Shown here one piece after another: positions 44,643 through 54,181 of a DNA stretch of 64,000 nucleotides. The notes under the pieces are model-generated. The model was not told the origin of the DNA and ran no database searches. It was given only the letters and a program-made list of their open reading frames with translations. The translations under genes and the position numbers were made by a program. The DNA comes from Tigriopus japonicus. Lineage: Eukaryota > Arthropoda > Copepoda > Harpacticoida > Harpacticidae. Every line of letters starts with the position of its first letter. The first letter of the stretch is position 1. Location of the stretch: positions 387,324-451,323 of the forward strand of contig JAAGOF010000051.1 in assembly GCA_010645155.1 (NCBI GenBank), given 5' to 3'.

Positions 44643-45329
44643 ATGAACGGTGCTGGAACGGCGGGACTGATGCAGGGCATCGATACCCTCACCTGGGCCA
44701 TGAAGTCCAATATCATCCCGGATCAAGAGTATCTTCTCCAGGGCTCCATCCTGGATACGCATGTTGAGGTGCTTAAGCATCGACTCCGAGGTCTCTGCGA
44801 TAACGTGGATTCCGGCCAAGAGACCTTCCAAGAGCGCGAGATGGTGTTTGCCATCCAAGGCACCTCTTCACAACCCTTGCATCTCCGGATACGCCGACCT
44901 TTGGAGCATAACGCCGAATGTCCGTGGCAATTACGTTATATCGGACAACCCGAATTGGGTAATCGACCCACTATTGTCCGGAGTTGCTACGATATCGCGT
45001 GTAGCGACAATGCCGTCGAGTTTCTGACCGAATTGGGATGTCGACTCGAGTATGAGTTCGTGGCCAAAGGATTTCTTTTTCGGAAAGGTCGCATGAAAGT
45101 GACCGTGAGCAAGATCTTCAAGACTTTGCCGTCGGCCAATCCTAATACCATGATGGGGGGACAGGAACCTTTGGAACCGTTGTCGGCCTCGCATTTGGTC
45201 GAACTGAGCGTTCTGGCACCCTCGGGCAACGATGCCGTGGCCGATGACATGAAAAACTTTGCCGAACAACTCAAACCCCTCGTTATGCTCGATAAAATTG
45301 ACCCCCGACGACACGGCATGATGACATAG
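44643..45329 (+). CDS. MED18: Mediator complex subunit 18
   Basis: A single-exon gene of 228 residues from ATG 44643 (human 208). The frame is open a little further upstream but without another ATG and with hydrophobic, unrelated sequence. Conserved blocks are EYLLQGSILDTHVEVLKHRLRGLCDN, WQLRYIGQPELG, FVAKGFLFRKGRMKV and DDMKNFAEQLKPL, in the same order as in vertebrates. MED18 sits in the Mediator head module with MED20 and contacts RNA polymerase II. An AATAAA lies at 45457, about 130 nt after the stop. The gene is head-to-head with ANAPC4 and converges with BANF1. Confidence 0.93.
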   Translation: MNGAGTAGLMQGIDTLTWAMKSNIIPDQEYLLQGSILDTHVEVLKHRLRGLCDNVDSGQETFQEREMVFAIQGTSSQPLHLRIRRPLEHNAECPWQLRYIGQPELGNRPTIVRSCYDIACSDNAVEFLTELGCRLEYEFVAKGFLFRKGRMKVTVSKIFKTLPSANPNTMMGGQEPLEPLSASHLVELSVLAPSGNDAVADDMKNFAEQLKPLVMLDKIDPRRHGMMT

Positions 45330-45991
45330 TTCAAGAACCACCCACGCCTTATGGATTTTGAGCTAATTCCCAGTTATGATTCATCACCATTTGGTATTAT
45401 TCAAGCCTGATGAAATGTGCTATTTTTTGTTTCAATTATTTCAGGCCTATAATGCAAATAAAAATATTGAAGCCGAGGCTCGGTTGGACGTCCTTTTAGG
45501 CTTGCGAACTTGATACACACTCAACAAAGGCAAGGCACTTCATAAAAATCCGTTTTTATTTCCTTTAGATCTTGATTTTTCTTCGTCTCTCATTGATTAA
45601 TTGCCCATCCTCATAAGCATTGGTGATGCTCCATGTAGAAACAAGCACGCTTGTCTGTGTTAATTATGTTTCCAGAACGCTGATTGGAACTAAGAAACCA
45701 CATCAATCTAGAGCACGAGGTCGATGATGAGAATAATGATTGTTCACGCAATTAGTGAGCATCTCTGTGTTAATAAAAGAGGATGGTCAATCAAATATAC
45801 GAAATCACGTCGATTTTATTGTCATTTTCGAGTCGGTTAGATATCAAAGCTTGTTTCATGATACTTTTAAACCCAAGTGTGAGAAAACCCTTTGGCTGGC
45901 AATGGATTGAATACAAATAGCATCACCCCCCCCGTGTTCTGCCCTTCAAGGCTGGATCAACAAATGGATGAGAGAATGAAAAAGTAATCTA
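45330..45991. other. Intergenic region between convergent MED18 and BANF1
   Basis: About 660 bp holding both 3' UTRs. AATAAA at 45457-45462 fits the MED18 transcript end. Nothing else was recognised. Confidence 0.35.
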
Positions 45992-46264
45992 TTACAGGAA
46001 CTCATCGCACCAATCGCTCAAACATTGGTAGCAATCCGCGGCTTGTTTGCTATTGGCCGAAGCCAGATCCTTGAGCCAGTCCACGAAAAGATCGCGATTC
46101 TTCTTGAGGATCAAGAACTGACCGAGCACCACATAAGCCTTGTCGAATCCTTTGGCTTCGAGACGTTTGCCCAAGACATCCCCGATACCGGCCAAATCCG
46201 TCACGGGTTTGTCGTTCATGGGTTCAGCCACGAAGTTACGATGCTTCTGCGAGGTGGTACTCAT
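45992..46264 (-). CDS. BANF1: Barrier-to-autointegration factor
   Basis: A 90-residue intronless gene (human 89). It starts [16 protein letters not shown] and carries the helix-hairpin-helix [10 protein letters not shown] at 26-35, then [18 protein letters not shown] and the end [13 protein letters not shown], near-identical to animal BAF. The frame is open upstream but the family start is this ATG. BAF dimers bridge double-stranded DNA and tether chromatin to LEM-domain proteins and lamins, acting in nuclear envelope reassembly. Confidence 0.96.
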   Translation of the reverse strand: MSTTSQKHRNFVAEPMNDKPVTDLAGIGDVLGKRLEAKGFDKAYVVLGQFLILKKNRDLFVDWLKDLASANSKQAADCYQCLSDWCDEFL

Positions 46265-47623
46265 CGTGGACGAAAGATTTTTTACGCACAATGAGGGATA
46301 AAGAGAAGCGGCGAGAGGTGAATCCGTGGAGAAGATCACTTGATTGCGATGCGGGTTTGGTTGTTGTTTAAGGTGGACAACATTCAACAGAGGCGGGTGA
46401 ACAGGGTGACCATTTGGAAGTCAAGAGGATTATGCAAAAAGAGATCAAATTCCATTTGACGGGCAGTTTCAGGCGTTGTTTGCATTTAAATGATATAATC
46501 AGATACAATTAGGAATTAGTGAGTATAATGTATGACATTTTATTGACGAATTTGTTGCCACAAGTTTATTTTTCGAACGAGATTGACTCGGTGACTTTGG
46601 CTCTTAAATAGGGTATTTAACGAGTCTTCCAACTCCAGAAGACTCGAGCCCTGCGAGCCGGTTTTTACGATGTTTTTGAGTGTTTGATAAGATCTTGAAC
46701 TTTTCAATTGTTTAGGAAATTGCATGGGACCAATATTAAATGGAGGGTTGCCAAAAATACTCAAACCTTAAGAGTTTGTAAGTGCTCACTCATTCTAACT
46801 CATCCTAGGAAATATTGCGAGAATGTTCGTGTGAACATAGTTGGCATTTTAGCGATTGATGACGCCACTTTTGGCACAATCCTAACTGTTTCTCTTAAGT
46901 GGCATTATTTTAATCTTACCACTTTTTCAAAATTTGTAATTTAATGACAAATCATATCAATCAAAGATAATCTTCAATCAGAATTGGCATTTCATCCCAT
47001 GAATTGGCCTTTTTGTTACGAACCTTTCCTTCCGATTGCCGAAGGATTGATTAAGATCTGTTTCAAACATCGATTTCACACACTTTTTTTTGTATTGGAA
47101 TTTAAATTCATATTTCAATTGAGTTGTGAAGCAACTGTAATCTAAAATGTACCAACAATACGTTTTTTTCACAAAGTGAATCATTATTTTGTCAAAAGTT
47201 CTAATCGTTCGCGGGCCAAGGTGGAAACGAGGTCCTTTCCTTTTCTTTTTGTTTGAAATAGGTTTATTTGTCTGCAAATTTTCAGCAAATTAGTTACTTT
47301 TTGCTACAAATGGCATTTTCTTCAAAAAAGATCTGGCAACTATGGACATGTGTCAGTTTTGAACTTTAAGCCAATGAAAAGAGAACGTGCGAACGAGCGA
47401 GCAAATCCAAAAATTGCCGGAGAAGGCGGCGTTTGATCGATATCCGGCCCTCAGTTTCCCATTTGCTCGTATCTTGTGGAACGTCCCAGGTAAGCGTCTT
47501 CTCACGGGTAGTTAGATTCATTAGTTTGTAAGCCCATTTCCTCTCCCTCTGCACTTTGGTCCAGTCGCTTACGCCTCCTTCCCTACCTAACGCCTTCATG
47601 CCACGCCTCTGCGTTCCCCAACC
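46265..47623. other. Intergenic region between divergent BANF1 and Tudor genes
   Basis: About 1.36 kb, AT-rich in the middle (46.9-47.3 kb), becoming GC-balanced before the Tudor gene. GTCCCAGGTAAGCG near 47482 looks like a splice donor and may end a 5' leader exon. No coding region supported. Confidence 0.35.
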
Positions 47624-49765
47624 ATGACTTTGGTACCCGCCTCGTCCGTGTTCGAACCCCATGCCAATCCCCTCGAAATCGACGAGGCCCCGCAAGTCCA
47701 TTGTTTCGGACCCACGGGATTCGATATCGACTCAACCCAAGGCCATGAATCCGATTGGTTGACCTTTGACCCCGTGCCCGTTACGTTTGGACACATCCAA
47801 GATCCCGGTCGCTTCTTTGTTCAAACGGAGAACACGGAGAAATGTTTCAATCTTATCTCGAATATGTTGTATTCATTTCCATTGGAGCCTTTGATCGAAA
47901 CTCCGCGTTTCGGTCAAAATGTCGTCTTGAAAACGGAAAGGGGATTCTTTCGAGCTCGGAAGTTGTATCGGCCTCATCGGTTTTATTTGATCGACACGGG
48001 TCAAGAAGTCCATGGTGTGGTCATGTTTCGGATGCCGAATTTGCCGTGTTTACAGCAATATCCGGCCACCATCCGATGTCACGTAGATGATGTCCGACCG
48101 GTGGAAGATGTCTGGAATGAGAAAGCCATCGAACGATTTCAACATTGGGTGAAAGAGGCCGAAAGAAGACGTGAAAGGATGCTTGTGCAACCTCGGGGAA
48201 GGATGAAGAAGCTCATGCCCGATGGAGGTTGGTCTGTTCCGGTGGAGTTGTACTTTGATCTCAAAACCTGTGATGATGTCGTGACCAATTTCAAGGTAGT
48301 CACCATCAGTCTGAGTCAACGATTATTGCGGGAAAATTTGGCTGCTTTGACCTGGCTCGAATGGGATGTGGAAGAGGGGGAGGAGGAAGAGGATGAAAGT
48401 TGGAATGGAGACCAAGAGATCAGCGGTGATTTCGATGAGAGCTTGGTAGATGAGATTGATTTTAACACCGTGAAGCAATGGCTACCTCCGAGGATCCCTC
48501 AGAAAACGACGCTGTTGATGCGTCCCACTCATCTGGACGACTTGGGTCAAGTGTACGCCCAGTTTTATGATAGTCGGCATCTTATTCGGGAGATGAGAAC
48601 GCAATTCAGTTTGCTTTATGAATACGATGACGTTGATCCGTTTACCAAAGCGAAATGGGAGATCGGCGAGGTTTGTGTGGTTCGGTATTACAAAGACGAT
48701 CGATTTTATAGAGGATTGATCACTGGTCGCTCAACGGGCCAAAAGACCATGTTTTCGGTGTTATTTGTGGACTTTGGCAACGTCGAAGTGGTGTCTCAAG
48801 CGGATCTTCGGATCCCCATCACGTTCGGCAATGTTCCCATTCAAAATATTCGTCTGGTGTTTGCCGATGTTCAAATCAGTTTGGATTCCTCGGACTTGGA
48901 CGTCATCTACGACAAATTGTGCTATGAAACTACCTATCGGGTTCAAGTCAAAATATTGCCCAACCAATCTCATCTTCCACTTCAAGCCCAATTCTTCACT
49001 TGGAATGGATCGCATTGGGAAGATGTTCAATTGTGGTGCATAAAAAGAAATTTAGCCATTAATCAACAGTGTAATTGGGAGAAGAATCAGAATGCATGGA
49101 GCCAAATAGCTTTTGGCATTGATGCTGTCCTCGGTAGTTGCGAGAGCGAGGGGGAATCCGATCTGGACGAAGAAACCTCTCACAATCATGACTCTCCTTT
49201 CTCCATTCTACCCATTGATTACAACCAAGGCTTGGTGAAGTGCGTTATAGTCTCCATTTTCCCTGGGCTTCAGATTTCCATAATTCGCGAGGAGGATCTC
49301 AAAGATTATGATAAAATGCAACTCGAGCTTCAATCCGCTGCTGATGAGGCTCCTCCAGCCAATCCAATACCAGGCATCCCTGTCGCCGCCATGTCCAATG
49401 ACTCCGAGCAATTTCGAAGAGCCTACATCTTGAACGAGAGCAAGGTCTGGTTTGTAGATTACCAAGAGATGATGCCGGTGAAGAGTTGTGTCCTTAAGCA
49501 ACTCCCAGACTGTTTCTTGGAGTGTCCCGAATTTGGACACAGGTTGTATTTGAGCTACGAGTTCGACCCTGAAATCATTGATGAAGATGCACTCAACAAA
49601 GTTCTGAAGAAAGCAATGAGAAGTCCCCCCGGTCTTGAAAGCTTATGCTTCATGTCAGATGGAGATTCCAATGTTGGAAAGCTCAAACTCAAGCGTGTGA
49701 TTGGAAACGGCGAGGTGGTCCAAGATTTGTTCGAAAACGAAATCAAGAATAAAGCAGTATTTTAA
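47624..49765 (+). CDS. Tudor domain-containing protein
   Basis: An intronless frame of 713 residues with start ACCATGA. Three extended-Tudor-like units can be seen: residues about 50-175 (FGHIQDPGRFFVQTEN, later GFFRARKLYRPHRFYLIDTG), about 300-430 (DLGQVYAQFYDSRHLI, GEVCVVRYYKDDRFYRGLI, FSVLFVDFGNVEVVSQADLR) and a weaker third at about 530-650 (KVWFVDYQEMMPV). The second keeps the aromatic/FVDFGN cage typical of domains that bind dimethylarginine on Piwi-type proteins. Acidic stretches separate the units. Most such proteins act in germline piRNA granules, which is inference here; I cannot name the TDRD orthologue. Its polyadenylation signal (AATAAA, 49870) lies only 62 nt before the next gene's ATG. 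Confidence 0.8.
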   Translation: MTLVPASSVFEPHANPLEIDEAPQVHCFGPTGFDIDSTQGHESDWLTFDPVPVTFGHIQDPGRFFVQTENTEKCFNLISNMLYSFPLEPLIETPRFGQNVVLKTERGFFRARKLYRPHRFYLIDTGQEVHGVVMFRMPNLPCLQQYPATIRCHVDDVRPVEDVWNEKAIERFQHWVKEAERRRERMLVQPRGRMKKLMPDGGWSVPVELYFDLKTCDDVVTNFKVVTISLSQRLLRENLAALTWLEWDVEEGEEEEDESWNGDQEISGDFDESLVDEIDFNTVKQWLPPRIPQKTTLLMRPTHLDDLGQVYAQFYDSRHLIREMRTQFSLLYEYDDVDPFTKAKWEIGEVCVVRYYKDDRFYRGLITGRSTGQKTMFSVLFVDFGNVEVVSQADLRIPITFGNVPIQNIRLVFADVQISLDSSDLDVIYDKLCYETTYRVQVKILPNQSHLPLQAQFFTWNGSHWEDVQLWCIKRNLAINQQCNWEKNQNAWSQIAFGIDAVLGSCESEGESDLDEETSHNHDSPFSILPIDYNQGLVKCVIVSIFPGLQISIIREEDLKDYDKMQLELQSAADEAPPANPIPGIPVAAMSNDSEQFRRAYILNESKVWFVDYQEMMPVKSCVLKQLPDCFLECPEFGHRLYLSYEFDPEIIDEDALNKVLKKAMRSPPGLESLCFMSDGDSNVGKLKLKRVIGNGEVVQDLFENEIKNKAVF

Positions 49766-49869
49766 AACCGGCCTGTGATTCGTCAAAAGAAAAACCAACC
49801 CTGCTCGTCTCTTTTAGCATTATATTTTGTTATTACCGTTTATGTTAGAGAAAATATTTTCCCCAAAAA

Positions 49870-49875
49870 AATAAA
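49870..49875 (+). terminator. Polyadenylation signal between Tudor and WDR92 genes
   Basis: AATAAA lies 105 nt after the Tudor stop and 62 nt before the WDR92 ATG. An acceptor-like CAATCGTTCCAG ends at 49918, 13 nt before that ATG. This order (signal, short gap, acceptor, start) is the intercistronic arrangement of trans-spliced operons. Confidence 0.5.
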
Positions 49876-49931
49876 TCCAGTTCATTTCAATGCCTCGTTT
49901 GACATTCAATCGTTCCAGCTTCCAAATCAAA

Positions 49932-51002
49932 ATGTCCTTCGAGAAACCTCAAATCATTCCTCATTTGGAGGCTAACGTGGACTTTACTCTCTTCAACTGT
50001 CTCTGGATCCCAAGCTCAAACCGATTCGTGGCATTGGGATCCAAAGTGTCTGGGGAAGGTGTCCTCCAAGTCTATTCCATGAGTCAAGGAAAACTGGACC
50101 GTCTATCCAGTTCCACCTACTCCAAAGCCTTGAAATGTGGCACATTTGCTGCCAGTGCCTTGGAAGATCGATTTCTTGCCACGGGTGATTTTGGCGGTCA
50201 TCTCCGACTGATTGATTTGGAACAACCCGAGAAACCAGTGTTGAGTCTCCGAGCTCATGAAGATCTAGTCAATACCATTGATGGCATTGGTGGACTTGGT
50301 ATTGGCAAAGGAGCCCCGGAAATTGCCACTGGCTCCAGGGATGGATCAGCCAAAGTTTGGGACACGAGGGTGCCAGAGCGACCCGTAGCTTCCATTGTTC
50401 CCAATCAGTATGAAGCCAAGCGTGATTGTTGGAGCGTGACCTTTGGCAATGCTCATTCCGATTCGGATCGAATTCTAGCCAGTGGTTACGACAACGGTGA
50501 TGTCAAACTCTTTGACCTTCGAAAAATGAGTGTCCTTTGGGAGACCCAAGTCCCCAATGGTGTTTGTTCCTTGGAGTTTGATCGCAAAGATATCTCAATG
50601 AATAAAATGATGGCCTGTGGTTTGGGTGGAAGGGTTCATCTCTGGGATTTGGCTACATTCAATAAGCAATCCGGATTTGCCGAATGCAATCAAAAGTTAG
50701 ACCAAGCCACTCTTTGGCAAGTGGCTCATCTCCCTCAGAATCGAGATGTGTCCATGATTTGTGCCGGCAATGGATCCCTACATCTCATGAACTACCATTA
50801 TCCAGAAAAACGCTCTAAAGAAACGAAAGAGGATGGCGTGATTGGAGTGATTGGACAATTGGAAAAACTCCAGGACTTTCAGCTCAGTGAGCAACCCGTG
50901 TGTAGTTTCAATTGGTCGCCTGATAAGATCGGATTAGGATTGTGCGCCGCATTCGATCAAAAAATTCGTACTGTTCTCGTGACTAAGTTAAATCGAATAT
51001 AA
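49932..51002 (+). CDS. DNAAF10: WD repeat protein 92 (dynein axonemal assembly factor 10)
   Basis: A 356-residue intronless gene (human 357). MSFEKPQIIPHLEANVDFTL corresponds to the vertebrate start, so the ATG at 49932 is preferred over an in-frame ATG at 49890. WD40 blades include CGTFAASALEDRFLATGDFG, IDGIGGLGIGKGAPEIATGS, RDCWSVTFGNAHS, ASGYDNGDVKLFDLR and NGVCSLEFDRKDISMNKM, all tightly conserved. WDR92 works with the R2TP/prefoldin-like chaperone system to assemble axonemal dyneins. The gene lies 166 bp after the Tudor stop and 84 bp before the next ATG, on the same strand. Confidence 0.95.
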   Translation: MSFEKPQIIPHLEANVDFTLFNCLWIPSSNRFVALGSKVSGEGVLQVYSMSQGKLDRLSSSTYSKALKCGTFAASALEDRFLATGDFGGHLRLIDLEQPEKPVLSLRAHEDLVNTIDGIGGLGIGKGAPEIATGSRDGSAKVWDTRVPERPVASIVPNQYEAKRDCWSVTFGNAHSDSDRILASGYDNGDVKLFDLRKMSVLWETQVPNGVCSLEFDRKDISMNKMMACGLGGRVHLWDLATFNKQSGFAECNQKLDQATLWQVAHLPQNRDVSMICAGNGSLHLMNYHYPEKRSKETKEDGVIGVIGQLEKLQDFQLSEQPVCSFNWSPDKIGLGLCAAFDQKIRTVLVTKLNRI

Positions 51003-51086
51003 CAATGGTGAAAAACTCCCGCAAATTCTTTTAGCTTTCTCTTATCATGCTGTACCATTAATTTCTAGGTGCATTGACAAAAAATC

Positions 51087-51380
51087 ATGAACTCTGCCAG
51101 TCGTGTGGGGGAAATATTCAGCAAAGCCGGAGAATCTTACAATAAATTAGGCGATATGGTCATGCATCTTCATCCTGTGGCCAAAGATTTACCGCCAATC
51201 TCGGATCAGACCAACGGGGTTGGCAAGCAAAATCAGGTTTGAACTTTTCTTTAAAATCTTAAATTTGTCAAAAATGTTATTTTAAGTGTTTTTTCCCCCT
51301 AGGCTTCATCGATGTCTCAAACTCCGCCAATTCCCGATGTCAAATCTTTACTCTCTTCCATTTCTGAAAGAGCTTCATGA
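51087..51380 (+). CDS. Short BAP18-like protein
   Basis: CDS join(51087..51236, 51303..51380), 75 residues. The first 33 residues, including SRVGEIFSKAGESYNKLGDM and MHLHPVAK, closely match the N-terminus of BAP18 (C17orf49), a subunit of MLL/NURF-associated chromatin complexes. The second exon codes SQTPPIPDVKSLLSSISERAS and stops. The SANT domain that follows in vertebrate BAP18 is absent. The intron is 66 nt with a non-standard donor (CAG/GTTTGA) and a strong acceptor (TTTTTTCCCCCTAG). AATAAA lies at 51389. A splice-acceptor-like TTAATTTCTAG ends at 51068, 18 nt before the ATG and 66 nt after the WDR92 stop. The frame is small but the match is specific. Confidence 0.68.
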
Positions 51381-51388
51381 TCATTTGA

Positions 51389-51394
51389 AATAAA
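51389..51394 (+). terminator. Polyadenylation signal of the BAP18-like gene
   Basis: AATAAA begins 9 nt after the stop codon, giving a very short 3' UTR and marking the likely end of the three-gene cluster. Confidence 0.5.
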
Positions 51395-51543
51395 TGTGGT
51401 GTCCATGGCTGATTTTTTGAAGTTTAGCGTGTATTTTGCGCCAATTTAAAACGTGACCTCAGGCATTCTTTTTTTTTCGATCTCCTTTAGCGGACAAATC
51501 CATCGACAAAACAAAACATAGAGCATTAGGTCCAATAAAACTT

Positions 51544-52001
51544 GTCTAAAATAGAACACTAATAACAGAGTACGGTCATTATGTGCGCCATCTAGTGGAT
51601 TTTATGCTGCAACAGTACGCAGTTCCCATGATACACATATTTTTGAAGATTGCAACGGTTAACCATCAGTTTTGGACAAACTAAATGTTGACTGAGTGTT
51701 GTTAATGGACCTATGATGGTTTTTGATTGAAATTATTGGTAAAAATCCTTTTCAAATTGGCATGGAAATCTGACTACTGAAAAGATAATTCAGGCATGAT
51801 CTATGCCAAATTCATCACAAAAACATTTAAAATTCTATTTGGAGTTCCGCCATCAACATTTTAGGCACTTCAGTTTGTCCAAAACTGATGGTTGACCGTT
51901 GCAATCTTCAGAAATATGTGTATCATGGGAACTGCGAGCTGTTGCCGCATAAAATCCGCTAGATGGCGCACCTTATGACCGTACTCTGCTCTAGTCTAAA
52001 A
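51544..52001. mobile_element. hAT-like MITE with CTCF-type motifs, copy 1
   Basis: The element (51552-51993) has inverted termini of about 115 bp, with shared blocks CAGAGTACGGTCAT, TTCCCATGATACACATATTT and CAGTTTTGGACAAACT. It is flanked by GTCTAAAA at 51544-51551 and 51994-52001, a perfect 8-bp duplication. Each arm carries a 14-mer, GCGCCATCTAGTGG (51585-51598) and CCGCTAGATGGCGC (51956-51969). A second copy in reverse orientation lies at 62185-62633. No coding capacity is visible. It sits between the BAP18-like gene and the FKBP gene. Confidence 0.82.
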
Positions 52002-52438
52002 AATGCTAGTGGATACGAACCGTAATTACAGTTTCCTTTAATCATAAAAGCACTGAAAGAGCCTTAAACAAAACCGAAAGTTCGAGGCGAGTAAAGGCTT
52101 AACCGACAACGATATCGGTTTAATGGCCAGCTTTCTCCCGCATTTAACTCGACATGTTGCTTGTCTTCTCACAGTTTCGCTCGCTCAATCGAACCCAAAA
52201 CCGACGTTGTCACCAAACTTTTCAACTTTCCATCAATTCCCACGTGCTCGAAAAATGTGGTCCTTCCGAGTCCAATGGCCACCCTGGCTTTGATTGTCGT
52301 TGGTTGTTCAAGCGCTCTCTCTCTCTCTCGCTCTTGAATTTTCGTTCCTCAGTTACGAATTCCGCTTGAGCCTTGATCGTTCATCAGCGTCCCACGTGTT
52401 GAATTTTGTTCAAAACTCAAGTCTTCGTTCAGGTTATC
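52002..52438. other. Intergenic region and likely FKBP39 promoter
   Basis: About 440 bp between the MITE and the FKBP gene start. It includes a CTCTCTCTCTCTCGCTCT run at about 52314-52332. No gene was supported. Confidence 0.35.
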
Positions 52439-53833
52439 ATGGAGCCCGTCAAGGTCTTTTGGGGATTGGTACTTAAGCCTGAGAAGAGGTAAAGTTGAGT
52501 TATCAAGGTTGATTTAGCCTTTAATAACGATATCGCCGATTTTCAACCCACGTGGTGACTGGCTTTTTCTAGAATTTAGTTTTACCCGCTATTTGTGTGT
52601 TTTAGGTACCAACAAGTCGCCGAGGAAAGTTTTCACATTTCCAAGGCTTGTTTGGAGCCTACGTCCGCTGGGAAAGGCATCACCTCGGTCTATATCGAGG
52701 TCGACAATGACGAATTCATCGTTTGCAATCTGAATAAAGAGGGTGTCATGAGCGACAGTTTGGATTTGAACTTTGTGGCAGGCGAGAAAATTTGCTTCCG
52801 AAATGTGGTACGTATAAAATTCCATCACTGGCATTGGTCCAAATCTAGCTCCAGAAGACCTAGAATACATTTTTATGACGATAATTTTTTTATGTAGGGA
52901 ACCGGTACCGTTCATTTGACGGGTTATCTGATGCCCGATGAGGAAGAGATGCCCAGTTTCTACGAGGAAGGTGAAGAAGAGGAAAGCGAGGAAGAAGAGA
53001 TGCCCGCTTTGACCGAAGCTGGAAAAAAGAACAAGAGGAAAATGCTCGAGGTTTTGAATGGAGGAAAAGCCTCCAAGAAAGCCAAAGCGGCTGCCATGGA
53101 TGAAGGAGACGACGACGACGACGAAGATGTGGAGGAGGCCATCAAGAAAGCCGTGCTTATGAAGAAAAAGATCATGAAGACCTCGACTAAGGTGGAACAA
53201 AATGATGATGATGATGACGACGACGAGGATGGTGATGAAGATGATGACGACGAGGATGATGACGATGACGAAGATGAGGAGGAGGAGGGAGAGGACGAAG
53301 AAGATGATGATGATGAACCTGTAGAAGTTGAGCCCACGTCAAATGGAAAAACTGCGAAGAAATCTCCGGAGAAATCCCCCAAGAAAGCGGCCGGAGAAAC
53401 TCCCGGGAAAAAAGGTCAAGAGAACAAAACGCCTAAAAAAACACCAGCCAAAGGTCAAGAAAACGGAGCCACCCCTGGGAACAAGACGCCCAAACGCACC
53501 CTTAAAGGCGGCATTCAAGTCCAAGACATCAAAATAGGATCCGGACCAGAGGCCAAGCGTGGCAAACACGTGGGCATGTTGTATGAAGGACGCTTGGCTT
53601 CCAACGGCAAGGTGTTTGACGGCAATTTCAAGACCCAAAAGCCGTTCAAATTCCGTCTGGGGGCCGGAGAAGTCATCAAAGGTTGGGATATCGGAGTGGA
53701 AGGCATGAAGGTGAATGGTGTTCGCGAATTGATCATCCCCGCGAAAATGGGCTATGGCGCTCAAGGAGCTCCCCCAGATATTCCCCCAAATGCCATGCTC
53801 AAATTCAAAGTTGAGTGCAAGTACGTCAACTAA
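52439..53833 (+). CDS. FKBP39: Nucleoplasmin-like FKBP (FKBP39 type) peptidyl-prolyl isomerase
   Basis: CDS join(52439..52488, 52606..52807, 52898..53833), 395 residues. Exon 1 encodes MEPVKVFWGLVLKPEK, the first strand of the nucleoplasmin-like (NPL) domain, which continues to residue about 92 and includes YQQVAEESFHISKACLEP and GTGTVHLTGYLMPDEEE. A long Asp/Glu-rich tract and Lys-rich segments (about 95-280) follow. The C-terminal FKBP domain (about 285-395) keeps VGMLYEGRLASNGKVFD, VIKGWDIGVEGMKVNG and GYGAQGAPPDIPPNA, including the Trp and Tyr of the active site. Arthropod FKBP39 and yeast Fpr4 relatives are nuclear histone chaperones that isomerise prolines and influence rDNA chromatin. 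The GAY/GAR tract is made of near-simple GATGAC repeats and may vary in length. Confidence 0.93.
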
Positions 53834-54181
53834 GCCAACTAATCCACCACCGTATATATATCCCACTGTGACCCGTATTGATCAGAGAAGAATATCATGA
53901 TGACACGATCTCTATACTATAAATCTTTCCTATACGCGCCTTCGCGTGTTCACCTTATTCAATGCGTTTGATTTCCTGAAAGATCCCATGTTCTTTTTGC
54001 TCTCATCAAGTGCTGTGAGTCAGTTTCAATCTGTTCAGTGATCCACTTCGATGTCCTGAACGTCACAGTAGTTAATCTAACCACTCTCATGCCTTCATTC
54101 AGTTGTGCGAATGTTCATTTGGCTTTCATCTTGTGTAAATATTGATGCAGGCAATAAACGATTTCGTAGGGAATACAAGAT
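53834..54181. other. Intergenic region between convergent FKBP39 and RPP40
   Basis: About 350 bp of shared 3' flank, AT-balanced, with no gene or repeat recognised. Confidence 0.35.

Noticed and set aside
47366..47796. Reverse-strand frames over the Tudor gene start
   Set aside because: They overlap the well-supported Tudor coding region and its leader and have no family resemblance.
53100..53320. Serine-rich reverse-strand frame opposite FKBP39
   Set aside because: It is the antisense reading of the GATGAC acidic tract within the FKBP gene.
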